Below, piece by piece: positions 49,573 to 59,544 of a DNA stretch of 64,000 nt. A model generated the notes under the pieces. That model was not told the origin of the DNA. It saw nothing but the letters and a program-made list of their open reading frames with translations, and ran no database searches. The DNA is from Pseudomonas sp. GR 6-02 (GTDB taxonomy: Bacteria > Pseudomonadota > Gammaproteobacteria > Pseudomonadales > Pseudomonadaceae): NCBI RefSeq assembly GCF_001655615.1, contig NZ_CP011567.1:310001-374000 (forward strand), written 5' to 3'. Position 1 is the stretch's first letter; every line of letters begins with the position of its first letter. Both the position numbers and the translations under genes were made by a program.

Positions 49573-52500
49573 ATGCAATGGATGTTAATGCTGATTGGGC
49601 TGCTGCTGGGCTGGATTCTTGACGAGTCGTTCAGCGAGGCGCTGTTGGGCGCTTTGCTCGGGCTGGGTCTCGGCCAGGCCATGCGTATCGGCCGCTTGAG
49701 CACTCAAACGGCCGAGCAGCGACGTTTACTCGATCAGGCTCAGGTTGCGCTGAATGCGGTCGAGCAGCGACTGGCGTTGCTGGAGGTGTCGGGTGCCAAG
49801 GCACCTGAACCAGGCGAACCGGTTGTTAGCGAACCCGCTGAGTCGCCTGAAATCATTCTTGAGCAAGCCCCTGTCGCACCCACGGAGCTGGTCTGGGAGC
49901 TACCCCCCGAATTCGAACCCATCACCGCGGCCGCTGCCGAAACCAGTCGTCCGTTGCCCGCCGATGTCTGGCAGCCCGAGCCGGTCGCCCGCGAACCGCA
50001 GCAACCGGCCGAGCCGCGCGGCCCGAACTTCATCGAGCGCGCCATCAGCGGCGCACGCAATTGGCTGTTCGGCGGCAATACCGTATTGCGGGTCGGCGTG
50101 GTGCTGTTGTTCCTCGGCCTGGCTTTCCTGTTGCGTTATGCCACCGAAGGCATGGTGGTGCCGATCGAGTTGCGCTACGCCGGTGTCGCGGCGGCGGCCT
50201 TGGGCCTGCTCGCCCTGGGCTGGTGGCTGAGACTGCGCAACAGCAACTACGCGCTGATGCTGCAAGGCACCGGGATCGCGGTGTTGTACCTGACGGTATT
50301 TGCCGCGATGCGTCTGCATCCGTTGCTTGATCCCAAGGCAGCATTGGGCCTGTTGGTGGTGGTGACGGTGTTCTCGGCGATTCTCGCCATTACCCAAAAT
50401 GCTTTGGGCCTGGCCGCCGCTGCCGCGTTGGGCGGTTTCGCCGCGCCGATCCTGACCTCCACCGGCGCCGGCAATCACGTCGCGCTGTTCAGCTATTTCG
50501 CCCTGCTCAACGCTGGCATCCTCGCCATCGCGTGGTTCAAGGCCTGGCGGCTGCTCAACCTGATCGGGTTTGTCGGCACCTTCGGCATCGGCTTTGCCTG
50601 GGGCCTGCGCTCCTATAGACCGGAGCTGCTGTGGAGTACCGAGCCGTTCCTGATTCTGTTCTTCCTGATGTACCTGGCCATCGGTTTGTTGTTCACCCGG
50701 CGCAAGTTGCTGGAAATGAGCGACGCGCCCGAGGACGACAGCCGTGAAGCGCTGCTGCGCTGGTCGGCGCACAAGGGCGATTACGTTGACGGCATGATGC
50801 TGTTCGCGCCACCGTTGGTGGGCTTCGGTCTGCAGTTCGCACTGGTGGAGCACTTTGAATTTGCCGCGGCCTTCAGCGCCTTGGCCCTGGGCATGATTTA
50901 CATGGGGCTGGCCCGGTTGCTGATGGGGGGCCGGGCACTGTTGCTGGCCGAAACCTGTCTGGCGCTGGGGGTGATCTTCGCCAGTCTGGCGATCCCTCTG
51001 GGGCTTGATGCGCGTTGGACTGCCGCAGCCTGGGCGGTGGAAGGCGCGGGGATTTTCTGGCTCGGCCTGCGTCAACGACGGCCGCTGGCGCGGGCCTTTG
51101 CCTTGCTGCTGCAATTGGGCTCGGCGTTGGCTTTTATCAGCGAATTGCGCAGCGGCGAGAGCAGCCTGCTCGACGGTGCGCCGCTGGGGGCGCTGATGCT
51201 CGGCGTGGCGCTGCTGTTCAGCTTCTACCAATTACGCAAAGCGTTGCCTGAACAGGCGTTGCCGTGGGAACGCCAGGGGTTGCCGGTGCTGGCCTGCCTG
51301 GGCCTGACGTTCCTCTATCTGCTGGCGCCGCTGTTTTTCTTCACTCACGGCACGGCGATCAGTTGGGCGCTGGCCGGGTTGGCGACGCTGTTCGTCGGCC
51401 TGCGCCTGCAATCGCGGGCGTTCCTGTTCAGTGCGTTCGCCGTGCAACTGCTCGGCGGTGCGTTGTTCCTGGTGCGGCTGCGAGGGGCGAGCGGAGACTC
51501 GGCTGCGGTATTCAGCGCCGGCTGGAGCGGTTTGCTCAGCGCATCCTTGATCGGGCTGGCACTGATCGCCGGCATGTTGTTGGCGGCCCGGGACGAAATG
51601 GTGCGCAGTGACGTGCGTTTGTTGCGTGGCTTGTCGGTGGTGCTATTGGCCGGTCTGGTGCTGATCAACCTGGCTGTGCTGTTCGTGTTGCCGTGGCAAA
51701 CCGCGAGTGCGGTGTGGGCGGCCAGTGGTTTGTTCATCATCTGGCTGAGTCTGTACCTGAAGCAGCGGGTGAGTTTTGTCTTTGGTCTGCTGTTGCAGGT
51801 GATCGGCGGCGTAGCGTTTCTGTTCGCCGGGCCAGACCTGCTCGGGCCGCTGCTCAGCGAAGGGTTGCGACCGTTGGCGCATAGCGGGTTCTGGACACCG
51901 CTGGTGCTGGGACTGGCGGCATTTGTCGGGGCCTGGCGTTTGCAGCTAGGCAACCATGCTTCGGCTTTCGATGTGTTGAGCCTGCAGCGCTTGTCCGAAG
52001 TGTTGCTGGTGTGGGGCACGGGTTGGTGGGCACTGGCGTGGATCAGCGAAGTGCTGCGTTTTGCGCCTGTGAACCTGCAAGCGACGTTGCTGCTGGCGGT
52101 CGCGGCGGTGAGTGTGGCGCTGTGGGCGGTGCTGGCGCTGCGCCTGAAGTGGTCGTCGCTGGGTTTGCTCTGCACCTTGCTGATTCCCGCCGCCGGTCTG
52201 GTGTTGCTCGCGGCCTGGCATTCGCGTTATCACCCGGCCGCCAACTTCGGCTGGCTGGTTTGGGCCGCGGTGTTCGTCGTGCATTTCATCTCGTTGCAGC
52301 GTCTGGCGTCGATGCTGCCCGAAAAAGCCCAGAGCACCGCCCATGTACTCGGTTGCTGGCTATTGATCGGCGTGTTGGCCCTGGAGCTGCGTTATGGCTT
52401 GCTGCTGTTGTCGGAGCAGTACAACGCCTGGCGCTGGTTGGGCTGGGCGATTCTGCCGAGCCTGTATCTGGTGCTGATGGCCGCACCGCGCGCGTGGCCA

Positions 52501-53160
52501 TGGCCAGTGTCGGCTTATCCCCGCGAGTACCGGGTCTATGCCGCCGCGCCGTTGGCGTTGTTGATGCTCGGCTGGTTCTGGCTGGCGAACATGGCCAGCG
52601 ACGGCACCGCCGAGCCGTTGCCCTATGTGCCACTGATCAACCCGCTGGAGCTGGGCCTGTTGTTCGCCCTGTTCGGCGTTTATGTCTGGTCCCGCAACGC
52701 AGTCACGCAACTGGCGATCCGCAAGGATTACACCGATAACGCCACGCAGGTGATTGCCGGTGTTTCACTGTTCGCCTTCTTTACCGCGCTGGTGATGCGC
52801 GCGGCCCACCACTGGGGTGGCGTGCCGTTCGCGCTGGATCTGCTGCTTGAATCGATGCTGGTGCAGGCCGGCCTGTCCATCGTTTGGACCCTGATGGCCC
52901 TGAGTCTGATGATCGGTGGGCATCTGCGTCACCGCCGTGAAGTCTGGCTGATCGGCGCAGGGCTGATCGCGCTGGTGGTTGCCAAGCTGTTCTTCGTTGA
53001 ATTGAGTAACCGCGGCGGGCTGGCGCGGATCGTGTCGTTTATCGGCGTTGGCGTGTTGCTGTTGGTGGTGGGCTATTTCGCCCCGCTGCCACCCAAGCGT
53101 GCCGAAGCCGTGCCGGGTGCTGAAAAACCGGCCCCTGAAACCGAAGGAGTGTCATCTTGA
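49573..53160 (+). CDS. DUF2339 domain large multi-spanning membrane protein
   Basis: The 1195-residue protein has an N-terminal membrane segment (MLIGLLLGWILDESFSEALL) and a short coiled coil (TAEQRRLLDQAQVALNAVEQ). A Pro/Glu-rich linker (about 75-165) follows, then roughly two dozen or more hydrophobic segments. The anchor FIERAISGARNWLFGGNTVL, leading into VGVVLLFLGLAFLLRYATEG, is the DUF2339 signature. No transporter or enzyme motif is recognised. Its stop overlaps the TTG start of the DUF3999 gene, so the two are co-translated, a fixed pair in Pseudomonas. Together they probably form an envelope complex of unknown role. Confidence 0.9.
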   Translation: MQWMLMLIGLLLGWILDESFSEALLGALLGLGLGQAMRIGRLSTQTAEQRRLLDQAQVALNAVEQRLALLEVSGAKAPEPGEPVVSEPAESPEIILEQAPVAPTELVWELPPEFEPITAAAAETSRPLPADVWQPEPVAREPQQPAEPRGPNFIERAISGARNWLFGGNTVLRVGVVLLFLGLAFLLRYATEGMVVPIELRYAGVAAAALGLLALGWWLRLRNSNYALMLQGTGIAVLYLTVFAAMRLHPLLDPKAALGLLVVVTVFSAILAITQNALGLAAAAALGGFAAPILTSTGAGNHVALFSYFALLNAGILAIAWFKAWRLLNLIGFVGTFGIGFAWGLRSYRPELLWSTEPFLILFFLMYLAIGLLFTRRKLLEMSDAPEDDSREALLRWSAHKGDYVDGMMLFAPPLVGFGLQFALVEHFEFAAAFSALALGMIYMGLARLLMGGRALLLAETCLALGVIFASLAIPLGLDARWTAAAWAVEGAGIFWLGLRQRRPLARAFALLLQLGSALAFISELRSGESSLLDGAPLGALMLGVALLFSFYQLRKALPEQALPWERQGLPVLACLGLTFLYLLAPLFFFTHGTAISWALAGLATLFVGLRLQSRAFLFSAFAVQLLGGALFLVRLRGASGDSAAVFSAGWSGLLSASLIGLALIAGMLLAARDEMVRSDVRLLRGLSVVLLAGLVLINLAVLFVLPWQTASAVWAASGLFIIWLSLYLKQRVSFVFGLLLQVIGGVAFLFAGPDLLGPLLSEGLRPLAHSGFWTPLVLGLAAFVGAWRLQLGNHASAFDVLSLQRLSEVLLVWGTGWWALAWISEVLRFAPVNLQATLLLAVAAVSVALWAVLALRLKWSSLGLLCTLLIPAAGLVLLAAWHSRYHPAANFGWLVWAAVFVVHFISLQRLASMLPEKAQSTAHVLGCWLLIGVLALELRYGLLLLSEQYNAWRWLGWAILPSLYLVLMAAPRAWPWPVSAYPREYRVYAAAPLALLMLGWFWLANMASDGTAEPLPYVPLINPLELGLLFALFGVYVWSRNAVTQLAIRKDYTDNATQVIAGVSLFAFFTALVMRAAHHWGGVPFALDLLLESMLVQAGLSIVWTLMALSLMIGGHLRHRREVWLIGAGLIALVVAKLFFVELSNRGGLARIVSFIGVGVLLLVVGYFAPLPPKRAEAVPGAEKPAPETEGVSS

Positions 53161-54524
53161 GTCAGAAGCTGAACCTGGGCTGGTGGGCTGCTGTTGTGCT
53201 GGGGGTGACACTGTCGGCTGGCGCGCAGGAAAAACCTGCGGACTTCGCCACGCAGGTGCCATTGTCTGTGAGCGGCGAGGGCCCGTGGTATCGCCTGGAA
53301 TTGCCCTTGGGCGTGCAACTGAACGCGCGGCAAACCGATCTCAGCGATGTGCGCGTGTTCAACGCCGCCGGTGAGCCTCAGGCGTACGCTTTGGCCCGAG
53401 AGCCTGCGCAGACCCACGAAAACCGCACGCTGACCGACGTAAAGTGGTTCCCGTTGTACAACTCGGCGGATGCCAGCGAGCGCACGCCGAGCGTACGGGT
53501 GCAATCGAACACCAACGGCACGTTGATCGAAGTGCAGCCGTCCAGCCAGTTGGAGGCGGGCGAAGAAGAGCTGCGCGGCTGGTTACTCGATGCCAGCGGC
53601 ATCAAGGCGCCGTTGCAGCAATTAATCCTCGACTGGACCAGTGAACGCGACGGCTTCCAGCGTTTCAGCATCGAGGCCAGCAACGATTTGCAGCATTGGC
53701 AGTCGTGGGGTGAAGGGCAGGTGGCGCGTCTGACGTTTGCCGACGAACGGGTCGAGCAACATGAAGTCGGCCTGCCGGGGCAATCGGCGCGCTATCTGCG
53801 TTTGCTTTGGAATTCGCCTCAGTCGGCGCCAGTGCTGACCTCGGCGCAGCTGGAAAGCACCAACCCTCGCACCTTGCCGCTGCCGTTGGTCTGGTCGCAA
53901 CCCTTGGCCGGCAGCAGCGTGAAGGCCGGTGAGTACATCTGGCAATTGCCGATGGGGTTGAACGTCCAGCGCTTGCAGGTCGAGCTGAATCAGCCCAACA
54001 GCCTGGCACCGGTAACGTTGTCGGGGCGCCGGGAGACCAGCCTGCCGTGGCAACCGCTGACCAACGGTTTGCTCTATCGCCTGACCCAGAATGGCCAGGA
54101 TGTGGTGCAGAACGAATTGCAGTTGTCGGGCCAGACCGTGCAGCAATTGAAACTGACGGTGGATGAACGCGGCGGTGGCCTGGGTGCCGAAGCACCCACC
54201 GTGCGGTATGCCGTGCGCTCCACGCAATTGGTGTTCCTGGCGCGCGGTGCCGGGCCTTATACGCTGGCGCTGGGAAGTGCGACGGTGAAGGCTGCAAGCT
54301 TGCCATTGTCGACGCTGATTCCCGATTACAGCGCGGCGAAGCTGGCGACGCTGGGCAAGGCGACGGTGGACGGCGGGGCCGTGGTGACCCCGGTGGCGAC
54401 AGCGCCAACGGTGTTGGGCACGAACTGGAAAAAGATCGGGTTGTGGGCGGTGTTGCTGCTCAGTGTGCTGTTTCTGGGAGGGATGGCGTTCAGTTTGCTG
54501 CGCAAGCCTGCTGCTAAATCCTGA
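53157..54524 (+). CDS. DUF3999 family membrane-anchored protein
   Basis: Translation starts at TTG 53157 inside the stop region of the DUF2339 gene. The 455-residue protein has an N-terminal signal segment (LGWWAAVVLGVTLSAGAQEK), a large extracytoplasmic beta-rich region (YRLELPLGVQLNARQTDLSD, QRFSIEASNDLQHWQSWGEG) and a C-terminal membrane helix (IGLWAVLLLSVLFLGGMAFS) with a short basic tail. The discoidin-like RFSIEASNDLQHW segment suggests carbohydrate or surface binding, but this is speculative. Its tight coupling to DUF2339 implies a joint function. A REPIN follows. Confidence 0.88.
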   Translation: MSQKLNLGWWAAVVLGVTLSAGAQEKPADFATQVPLSVSGEGPWYRLELPLGVQLNARQTDLSDVRVFNAAGEPQAYALAREPAQTHENRTLTDVKWFPLYNSADASERTPSVRVQSNTNGTLIEVQPSSQLEAGEEELRGWLLDASGIKAPLQQLILDWTSERDGFQRFSIEASNDLQHWQSWGEGQVARLTFADERVEQHEVGLPGQSARYLRLLWNSPQSAPVLTSAQLESTNPRTLPLPLVWSQPLAGSSVKAGEYIWQLPMGLNVQRLQVELNQPNSLAPVTLSGRRETSLPWQPLTNGLLYRLTQNGQDVVQNELQLSGQTVQQLKLTVDERGGGLGAEAPTVRYAVRSTQLVFLARGAGPYTLALGSATVKAASLPLSTLIPDYSAAKLATLGKATVDGGAVVTPVATAPTVLGTNWKKIGLWAVLLLSVLFLGGMAFSLLRKPAAKS

Positions 54525-54546
54525 GGATGGCTGGCGCTGCGCGCCA

Positions 54547-54593
54547 GATCGCGGGCAAGCCGCTCCTGCAGGGGCGAGGCTTGCCCGCGAAGA
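54547..54593. repeat. REPIN after DUF3999 gene
   Basis: GATCGCGGGCAAGCCGCTCC and, inverted, GGCGAGGCTTGCCCGCGA flank a very short loop (TGCAG). Confidence 0.85.
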
Positions 54594-54768
54594 CGTCCTT
54601 CCTGCCACCAAAAATATCGAAACTGGCGCCCAATCGCGGCCCATTTCGAACTACGCTCAACCCCGCGCATGAACTCTATTGGGTGTATCACGTCTGATAG
54701 GAGGAAATGCGCCCCGACTCGCGTTAAACTGCGCGGGTTTTTAGCCCCCCATTCCTCCGGAGCCGTCC

Positions 54769-55779
54769 ATGTCCCGCGTTACCCTGAGTCGCTATTTGAT
54801 TGAGCAGACCCGCAGCAACAACACTCCTGCCGATCTGCGTTTCCTGATCGAAGTGGTGGCGCGTGCCTGTAAGGAAATCAGCCACGCCGTTTCCAAAGGC
54901 GCCCTGGGTGGTGTCCTGGGCAGCATGGGCACTGAAAACGTCCAAGGTGAAGTGCAGAAGAAGCTTGATGTGATGTCCAACGACATCCTGCTCGAAGCCA
55001 ACGAATGGGGCGGTCACCTGGCCGGCATGGCATCCGAAGAAATGGACAATGCCTACCAGATCCCGGGCAAATACCCGAAAGGCGCGTACCTGCTGGTGTT
55101 CGACCCGCTGGACGGTTCGTCGAACATCGACATCAACGCGCCGGTCGGTACGATCTTCTCGGTGCTGCGTTGCCCGAACGAATACCTGACCCAGAACGAG
55201 CCTTTGAACGAAAAGGCCTTCCTGCAGCCAGGCACTCAGCAGGTTGCCGCCGGTTACGCGATTTACGGTCCACAGACCATGCTGGTGCTGACCCTGGGCA
55301 ATGGCGTCAAAGGCTTCACCCTGGATCGTGAAATGGGCAGCTTCGTACTGACCCATGAAGACATCACGATTCCGGAGTCCACGCAGGAATTCGCGATCAA
55401 CGCGTCCAACAAGCGTCACTGGGAAGCGCCGGTACAACGTTACGTCGACGAATTGCTGGCTGGCGATGAAGGCCCGCTGAAGAAGAACTACAACATGCGT
55501 TGGGTCGCCGCGATGGTGGCCGACGTGCACCGCATCCTGACCCGCGGCGGTCTGTTCATGTACCCACGCGACAGCCGCGAGCCGTCGAAGCCGGGCAAAC
55601 TGCGCCTGATGTACGAAGCCAACCCGATGTCGTTCCTGGTGGAGCAAGCGGGTGGCGCATCCACTGACGGCCACCAGCGCATCCTCGACATCCAGCCGGA
55701 AGGCCTGCACCAGCGTGTTGCGGTGTTCCTCGGTTCGAAAGAAGAAGTTGCCCGCGTCACGGCTTACCACAAGGAATAA
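54769..55779 (+). CDS. fbp: Fructose-1,6-bisphosphatase class 1
   Basis: The 336-residue enzyme has class-1 FBPase motifs: the metal-site strand [40 protein letters not shown] (substrate 6-phosphate site) and [17 protein letters not shown] with its catalytic Glu. It converts fructose-1,6-bisphosphate to fructose-6-phosphate for gluconeogenesis. A CTCCGGAG motif precedes the ATG. The DUF924 gene starts three bases after its stop, so the two are co-transcribed. Confidence 0.96.
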   Translation: MSRVTLSRYLIEQTRSNNTPADLRFLIEVVARACKEISHAVSKGALGGVLGSMGTENVQGEVQKKLDVMSNDILLEANEWGGHLAGMASEEMDNAYQIPGKYPKGAYLLVFDPLDGSSNIDINAPVGTIFSVLRCPNEYLTQNEPLNEKAFLQPGTQQVAAGYAIYGPQTMLVLTLGNGVKGFTLDREMGSFVLTHEDITIPESTQEFAINASNKRHWEAPVQRYVDELLAGDEGPLKKNYNMRWVAAMVADVHRILTRGGLFMYPRDSREPSKPGKLRLMYEANPMSFLVEQAGGASTDGHQRILDIQPEGLHQRVAVFLGSKEEVARVTAYHKE

Positions 55780-55782
55780 AAC

Positions 55783-56385
55783 ATGACCGCGCCCTGGCAG
55801 CCGTTACTCGAATGGTGGTTTGGATCTTTCGAATCACCCAACGAAATAGCGGCTGACAAGGGCAAGTTATGGTTCGGCAAGCGTGACAGTCAGGACCTCG
55901 AAGCGCGGATGCGTTTCGGGGATCTGGTCGAGCAGGCACTGGCCGGCGGATTGACCGAATGGGCGCAACGCCCCGAAGGTTGGCTGGCCCTGGTGCTGTT
56001 GCTCGATCAATTGCCGCGAATGATCTTTCGCGACACACCCAAATCCTTTTCCGGCGACGTCAGGGCCCAGGCACTGGTGGCGCAAGGCATTGCCGCGGAT
56101 TTCGATCGGCAACTGCGACCGATCCAGCGGGTTTTTATCTATCTGGTGTTCGAACACTGCGAAAACCTGGCGGTGCAGAACGAAGCGGTTTCGCGGTTTC
56201 TCGATCTGGTTGAACAGCAACCCGAGGCGGATCGGGCGGTGTTTGCCAGCAACCTGGATTACGCCGAACGGCATCAGAAGATCATTGCGCGATTTGGGCG
56301 GTTTCCCCATCGCAATGCGGTGTTGGGGCGTGAGTCTACGGCTGAGGAGCTGGAGTTTCTTTCGGGGCCAGGATCGCGCTTCTAG
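55783..56385 (+). CDS. DUF924 family protein
   Basis: The 200-residue helical protein has the DUF924 pattern: LEWWFG at the start, KLWFGKRDSQDLEARMRFGD, WLALVLLLDQLPRMIFRDTP and the late HQKIIARFGRFPHRNAVLGR. No catalytic mechanism is established for the family; a TPR-like all-alpha fold is likely. It is cytoplasmic. It directly follows fbp, a pairing frequent in Pseudomonas as far as I recall. A small REP palindrome (56410-56429) and the convergent chemoreceptor gene follow. Confidence 0.9.
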   Translation: MTAPWQPLLEWWFGSFESPNEIAADKGKLWFGKRDSQDLEARMRFGDLVEQALAGGLTEWAQRPEGWLALVLLLDQLPRMIFRDTPKSFSGDVRAQALVAQGIAADFDRQLRPIQRVFIYLVFEHCENLAVQNEAVSRFLDLVEQQPEADRAVFASNLDYAERHQKIIARFGRFPHRNAVLGRESTAEELEFLSGPGSRF

Positions 56386-56409
56386 CTTTTCGTTGTTGCT
56401 GATGCCGGC

Positions 56410-56429
56410 ATCGCGGGCAAGCCCGCGAT
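56410..56429. repeat. Single short REP palindrome
   Basis: ATCGCGGGCAAGCCCGCGAT is a compact perfect palindrome between the convergent DUF924 and chemoreceptor genes. It may serve as a terminator stem. Confidence 0.75.
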
Positions 56430-56447
56430 GAGGCCGGTGAGAGCGCC

Positions 56448-58340
56448 TTAGATCCGGAAACTACCCACCAACTGCTTCAACCGCGCCGCTTGCTGCTCAA
56501 GATCGGCACACGCACGCAAAGTCGACTGCAAGTTCTCCACGCCTTCCTGGTTCAGCGTGTTGATCTCGGTGATGTCGACGTTGATCGATTCCACCACGGC
56601 GGTCTGTTCTTCAGTCGCGGTAGCCACCGACTGGTTCATCCCGTCGATTTCACCGATGCGCTGCGTCACGCTGCCCAGGCGTTCGCCAGCCTGGTTGGCG
56701 ATGCCGACGCTGCTTTCGCTCTGGCGCTGGCTGTCGGTCATGGTGCTGACCGCTTCCCGGGCGCCAACTTGCAGCTCCTCGATCATCTTCTGCACTTGCT
56801 GCGCCGAATCCTGAGTGCGGTGGGCGAGGTTGCGTACTTCGTCGGCCACCACGGCAAAACCACGGCCGGCTTCACCGGCACGGGCAGCTTCGATGGCCGC
56901 GTTGAGGGCCAGCAGGTTGGTCTGTTGCGAGATGCTGGTGATCACTTCCAGAATCTGTCCGATGTTCACCGTGTTGCTGTTCAGGGTTTCGATGTTGCCG
57001 CACGAATCGCTGATTTTTGCCGAAAGCTGGTGCATCGCGGCGATGGTTTTATCCACGACCTGCTGACCCTCTTCGGCCAGGCTGCGTGCGTCGCTCGAAT
57101 GTTGCGAGGCGAGGGCGGCGTTCTGGGCGATTTCCTGGGCGGCGGCACCGAGCTGGTTGATCGCTGCCGCGACGCTGCTGGTGCGCGAGGCCTGTTGATC
57201 GGAGTTGAACATTGACGAGTTCGAGGCCGCCACTACGCGCAGGGCAACTTCGTTGACCTGGCCGGTGGCCGAAGATACTTCGCGGATCGAGGTATGGATA
57301 CGCTCGACGAAACGGTTGAACGAGGTGCCCAGAGCACCGAATTCGTCCTGGCCATGAATGGTCAGGCGTTTGGTCAGGTCGCCTTCGCCCTCGGCGATGT
57401 CATGCATGGCGCGGCCCATGATCAGCAGCGGCTGCATCAGCACGCGGATCAACATGCTCAGCAGCGCGATGATGATCACCACGGCGATGACCATGGCGAT
57501 GATCGCCGAGGTGCGGAATTCGCTGAGCATCGAGAACGCGGTTTCCTGATCCAGCACCAGCGCCACGTACCAGTCCGCCGACGGCACACCGTTAACGTGG
57601 GTGAAGGAGATGAACTGGGTTTTACCGTCCAGTTCGACTTCTTTCAGGCCCGGGCTGACTTTCGGCGCGCCGTTGGGGTAGGCGTCGGCCAGGTTCTTGA
57701 GCACCAGTTTGCTGTCCGGGTGGATCAGAATCTTGCCGTCGGCGCTGACAATGAACGCATGGCCATGACCGCCGAAGTTCAGCGAGTTGATGATCGCGCT
57801 GACGCTGGACAGGTCGATATCCGCGCCGGCGACGCCAATCATCTGGCTCTGGTACTTCACCGGCGTGGCCACGGTGATCACCAGTTTGCCCGACGACGCC
57901 GCGATGTAGGGTTCGGTGACGATGGTCTGTTGCGCGTTGTTGGCTGCCTTGTACCAGCCACGGGCGCGGGGGTCGTAGTCCGCGGCGCGGTTGCCGGCCG
58001 GGATCGAGAACATCACGCCATCGGTGCCGCCGAAGTAGCTCAGCTGGAAGTTGCTGGTATAGGCCGGCAGGTCGATGGCGCGTTTGAGATTGGCCGGGGC
58101 GCTGCCGTCCACGGCGATCTGCTGGGACAGCGATTGCAGCAATTGGATGCGGCTTTCCAGCCAGGTCTGGATGTTGCTGGTGGTCAGGCTGCCGAGTTCC
58201 TGCATCGAGGACTCGGTACTGCTGCGCAGGGTTTGACGCTGGCGGTAATCGTTGAACAGGATGAAACAGGCGAATGCAACGGCCACCACGAGAGCGGCTG
58301 CCAACAAGATCTTGTGGCTGAATTTCATGTTTCTGGTCAT
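56448..58340 (-). CDS. Methyl-accepting chemotaxis protein with dCache sensor domain
   Basis: From ATG 58340 ([19 protein letters not shown]) the receptor has 630 residues; ATG 58328 is an alternative. A first membrane span is followed by a periplasmic double-Cache domain ([56 protein letters not shown]), a second span, a HAMP domain ([20 protein letters not shown]) and the signalling hairpin ([39 protein letters not shown]). dCache receptors often bind amino acids or other small metabolites directly; the [11 protein letters not shown] plus [16 protein letters not shown] pattern fits the amino-acid-type group, but the ligand is not provable here. Confidence 0.92.
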   Translation of the reverse strand: MTRNMKFSHKILLAAALVVAVAFACFILFNDYRQRQTLRSSTESSMQELGSLTTSNIQTWLESRIQLLQSLSQQIAVDGSAPANLKRAIDLPAYTSNFQLSYFGGTDGVMFSIPAGNRAADYDPRARGWYKAANNAQQTIVTEPYIAASSGKLVITVATPVKYQSQMIGVAGADIDLSSVSAIINSLNFGGHGHAFIVSADGKILIHPDSKLVLKNLADAYPNGAPKVSPGLKEVELDGKTQFISFTHVNGVPSADWYVALVLDQETAFSMLSEFRTSAIIAMVIAVVIIIALLSMLIRVLMQPLLIMGRAMHDIAEGEGDLTKRLTIHGQDEFGALGTSFNRFVERIHTSIREVSSATGQVNEVALRVVAASNSSMFNSDQQASRTSSVAAAINQLGAAAQEIAQNAALASQHSSDARSLAEEGQQVVDKTIAAMHQLSAKISDSCGNIETLNSNTVNIGQILEVITSISQQTNLLALNAAIEAARAGEAGRGFAVVADEVRNLAHRTQDSAQQVQKMIEELQVGAREAVSTMTDSQRQSESSVGIANQAGERLGSVTQRIGEIDGMNQSVATATEEQTAVVESINVDITEINTLNQEGVENLQSTLRACADLEQQAARLKQLVGSFRI

Positions 58341-58624
58341 TAAATGATCTACCGCGCAGTGGCTGGTCAGCAAAGGGGCGTCAATTTGCCACAGTCGAGG
58401 GCTTGGCGCTGCTTTTATGTCGACTGGCCAGCGCCAAAGATTAGGCGGGTATTGACGAAAACCGACGAAATACCCAATGACCTGAGAAAGGGGCTGATTT
58501 ATCGGTAAAAGGCTGACGAGTGGCCTAATAAATAGGCGGACGGTCGGGGAACCAGATTAGGGTTTTCTCTTCTAAGCTTCTGGTTGGCAACATGCCACCT
58601 CTCTTCCGCTCCAGGAGTTACACC

Positions 58625-58879
58625 ATGTCGCTGCGTTCTATCGCCTTGCTCTCGTTCTGCGTGCTGTTGGCCGCGTGCAGCAAGATCAATCAGGAAAATT
58701 ATTCGAAGCTGTCGACCGGCATGCCCAAGGCTCAGGTTGAAACCTTGCTGGGCAAACCCACCGATTGCTCGGGCGCACTCGGCATGTCCAGCTGCACCTG
58801 GGGCGACAAAAACAGCTTTATCAGCGTGCAGTATGCCGGTGACAAAGTGCTGATGTTTTCGGGCCAAGGCCTGAAGTAA
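58625..58879 (+). CDS. Small lipoprotein, BamE/SmpA-like fold
   Basis: From ATG 58625, with CCAGGAGTTACACC ahead, the protein has 84 residues. It carries a lipoprotein signal peptide with lipobox LLAAC (MSLRSIALLSFCVLLAACSK) and a short domain NYSKLSTGMPKAQVETLLGK-PTDC, whose GM-x(4)V-x(2)LLG-x-P pattern is that of BamE/SmpA-like or DUF3862-type small lipoproteins. Two further Cys (CSGAL, SSCTW) may form a disulfide. It would be anchored to an envelope membrane. The lipocalin gene follows 33 bases later on the same strand, so they probably form an operon. Confidence 0.85.
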   Translation: MSLRSIALLSFCVLLAACSKINQENYSKLSTGMPKAQVETLLGKPTDCSGALGMSSCTWGDKNSFISVQYAGDKVLMFSGQGLK

Positions 58880-58912
58880 ACCGGGGCTTTTCGCCCACGG
58901 GAGAAAAAAATA

Positions 58913-59482
58913 ATGAAGCGGTTCCTGATCGTTCTTTTTGCCGGCCTGGTATTGGCCGGCTGCGCCTCTTCTGGCGTAGATCCGTTGGCGCCCAAGACCG
59001 TCAATAGTGTCAACCTCAAGCGTTACCAGGGAACCTGGTACGAATTGGCGCGTCTGCCGGTGTATTTCCAGCGTAACTGTGCGCAATCCGAAGCCCATTA
59101 CAGCCTCAAGCCTGACGGTGAGATGGCGGTGCTGAACCGCTGCCTGACTTCGCAATGGCAATGGGAAGAGGCCAAGGGCAGGGCTTATCCACAGGAAGTC
59201 GGCAAGGCCGACAAGCTGTGGGTCGAATTCGACACCTGGTTCTCGCGATTGATACCCGGTGTGTCGAAGGGAGAATACTGGGTGTTGTACGTCAGTGATG
59301 ACTACAAGACCGCGATTGTCGGCGACCCGAGCCGCCATCATCTCTGGCTGCTGTCACGGACCCCGACGGTCAATGGCGTAGTGCGTGAAGAACTGCTGAG
59401 CAGGGCGCGTCAGCAGGGCTATGACACGACGCGACTGATCTGGCGTACGTCGGATGCCAAGATGGCCAAGACCTCGAACTAA
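58913..59482 (+). CDS. blc: Outer-membrane lipoprotein lipocalin (Blc-like)
   Basis: The 189-residue protein has a lipoprotein signal (MKRFLIVLFAGLVLAGCASS, lipobox LAGC). The lipocalin structurally conserved regions follow: YQGTWYELARLPVYFQ (GxW motif) and EYWVLYVSDDYKTAIVGDPS (TDY-like). The sequence ends with the LLSRTPTVNGVVREELLSRA helix. Blc-type proteins bind lysophospholipids or other lipids at the outer membrane, often under stress. It follows the small lipoprotein gene and ends before a strong REP-type terminator. Confidence 0.93.
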   Translation: MKRFLIVLFAGLVLAGCASSGVDPLAPKTVNSVNLKRYQGTWYELARLPVYFQRNCAQSEAHYSLKPDGEMAVLNRCLTSQWQWEEAKGRAYPQEVGKADKLWVEFDTWFSRLIPGVSKGEYWVLYVSDDYKTAIVGDPSRHHLWLLSRTPTVNGVVREELLSRARQQGYDTTRLIWRTSDAKMAKTSN

Positions 59483-59497
59483 CGGTCACCGAAAAGC

Positions 59498-59541
59498 AAA
59501 AACTGTGGGAGCGAGCAGGCTCGCTCCCACAGTTTTTTTTT
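59498..59541 (+). terminator. REP-derived terminator after blc
   Basis: AAAAACTGTGGGAGCGAGC and GCTCGCTCCCACAGTTTTT form a near-perfect stem with an AG loop and a long T-run. It is a REP palindrome serving as terminator, and the A-run allows use by hutF on the other strand. Confidence 0.9.
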
Positions 59542-59544
59542 GCG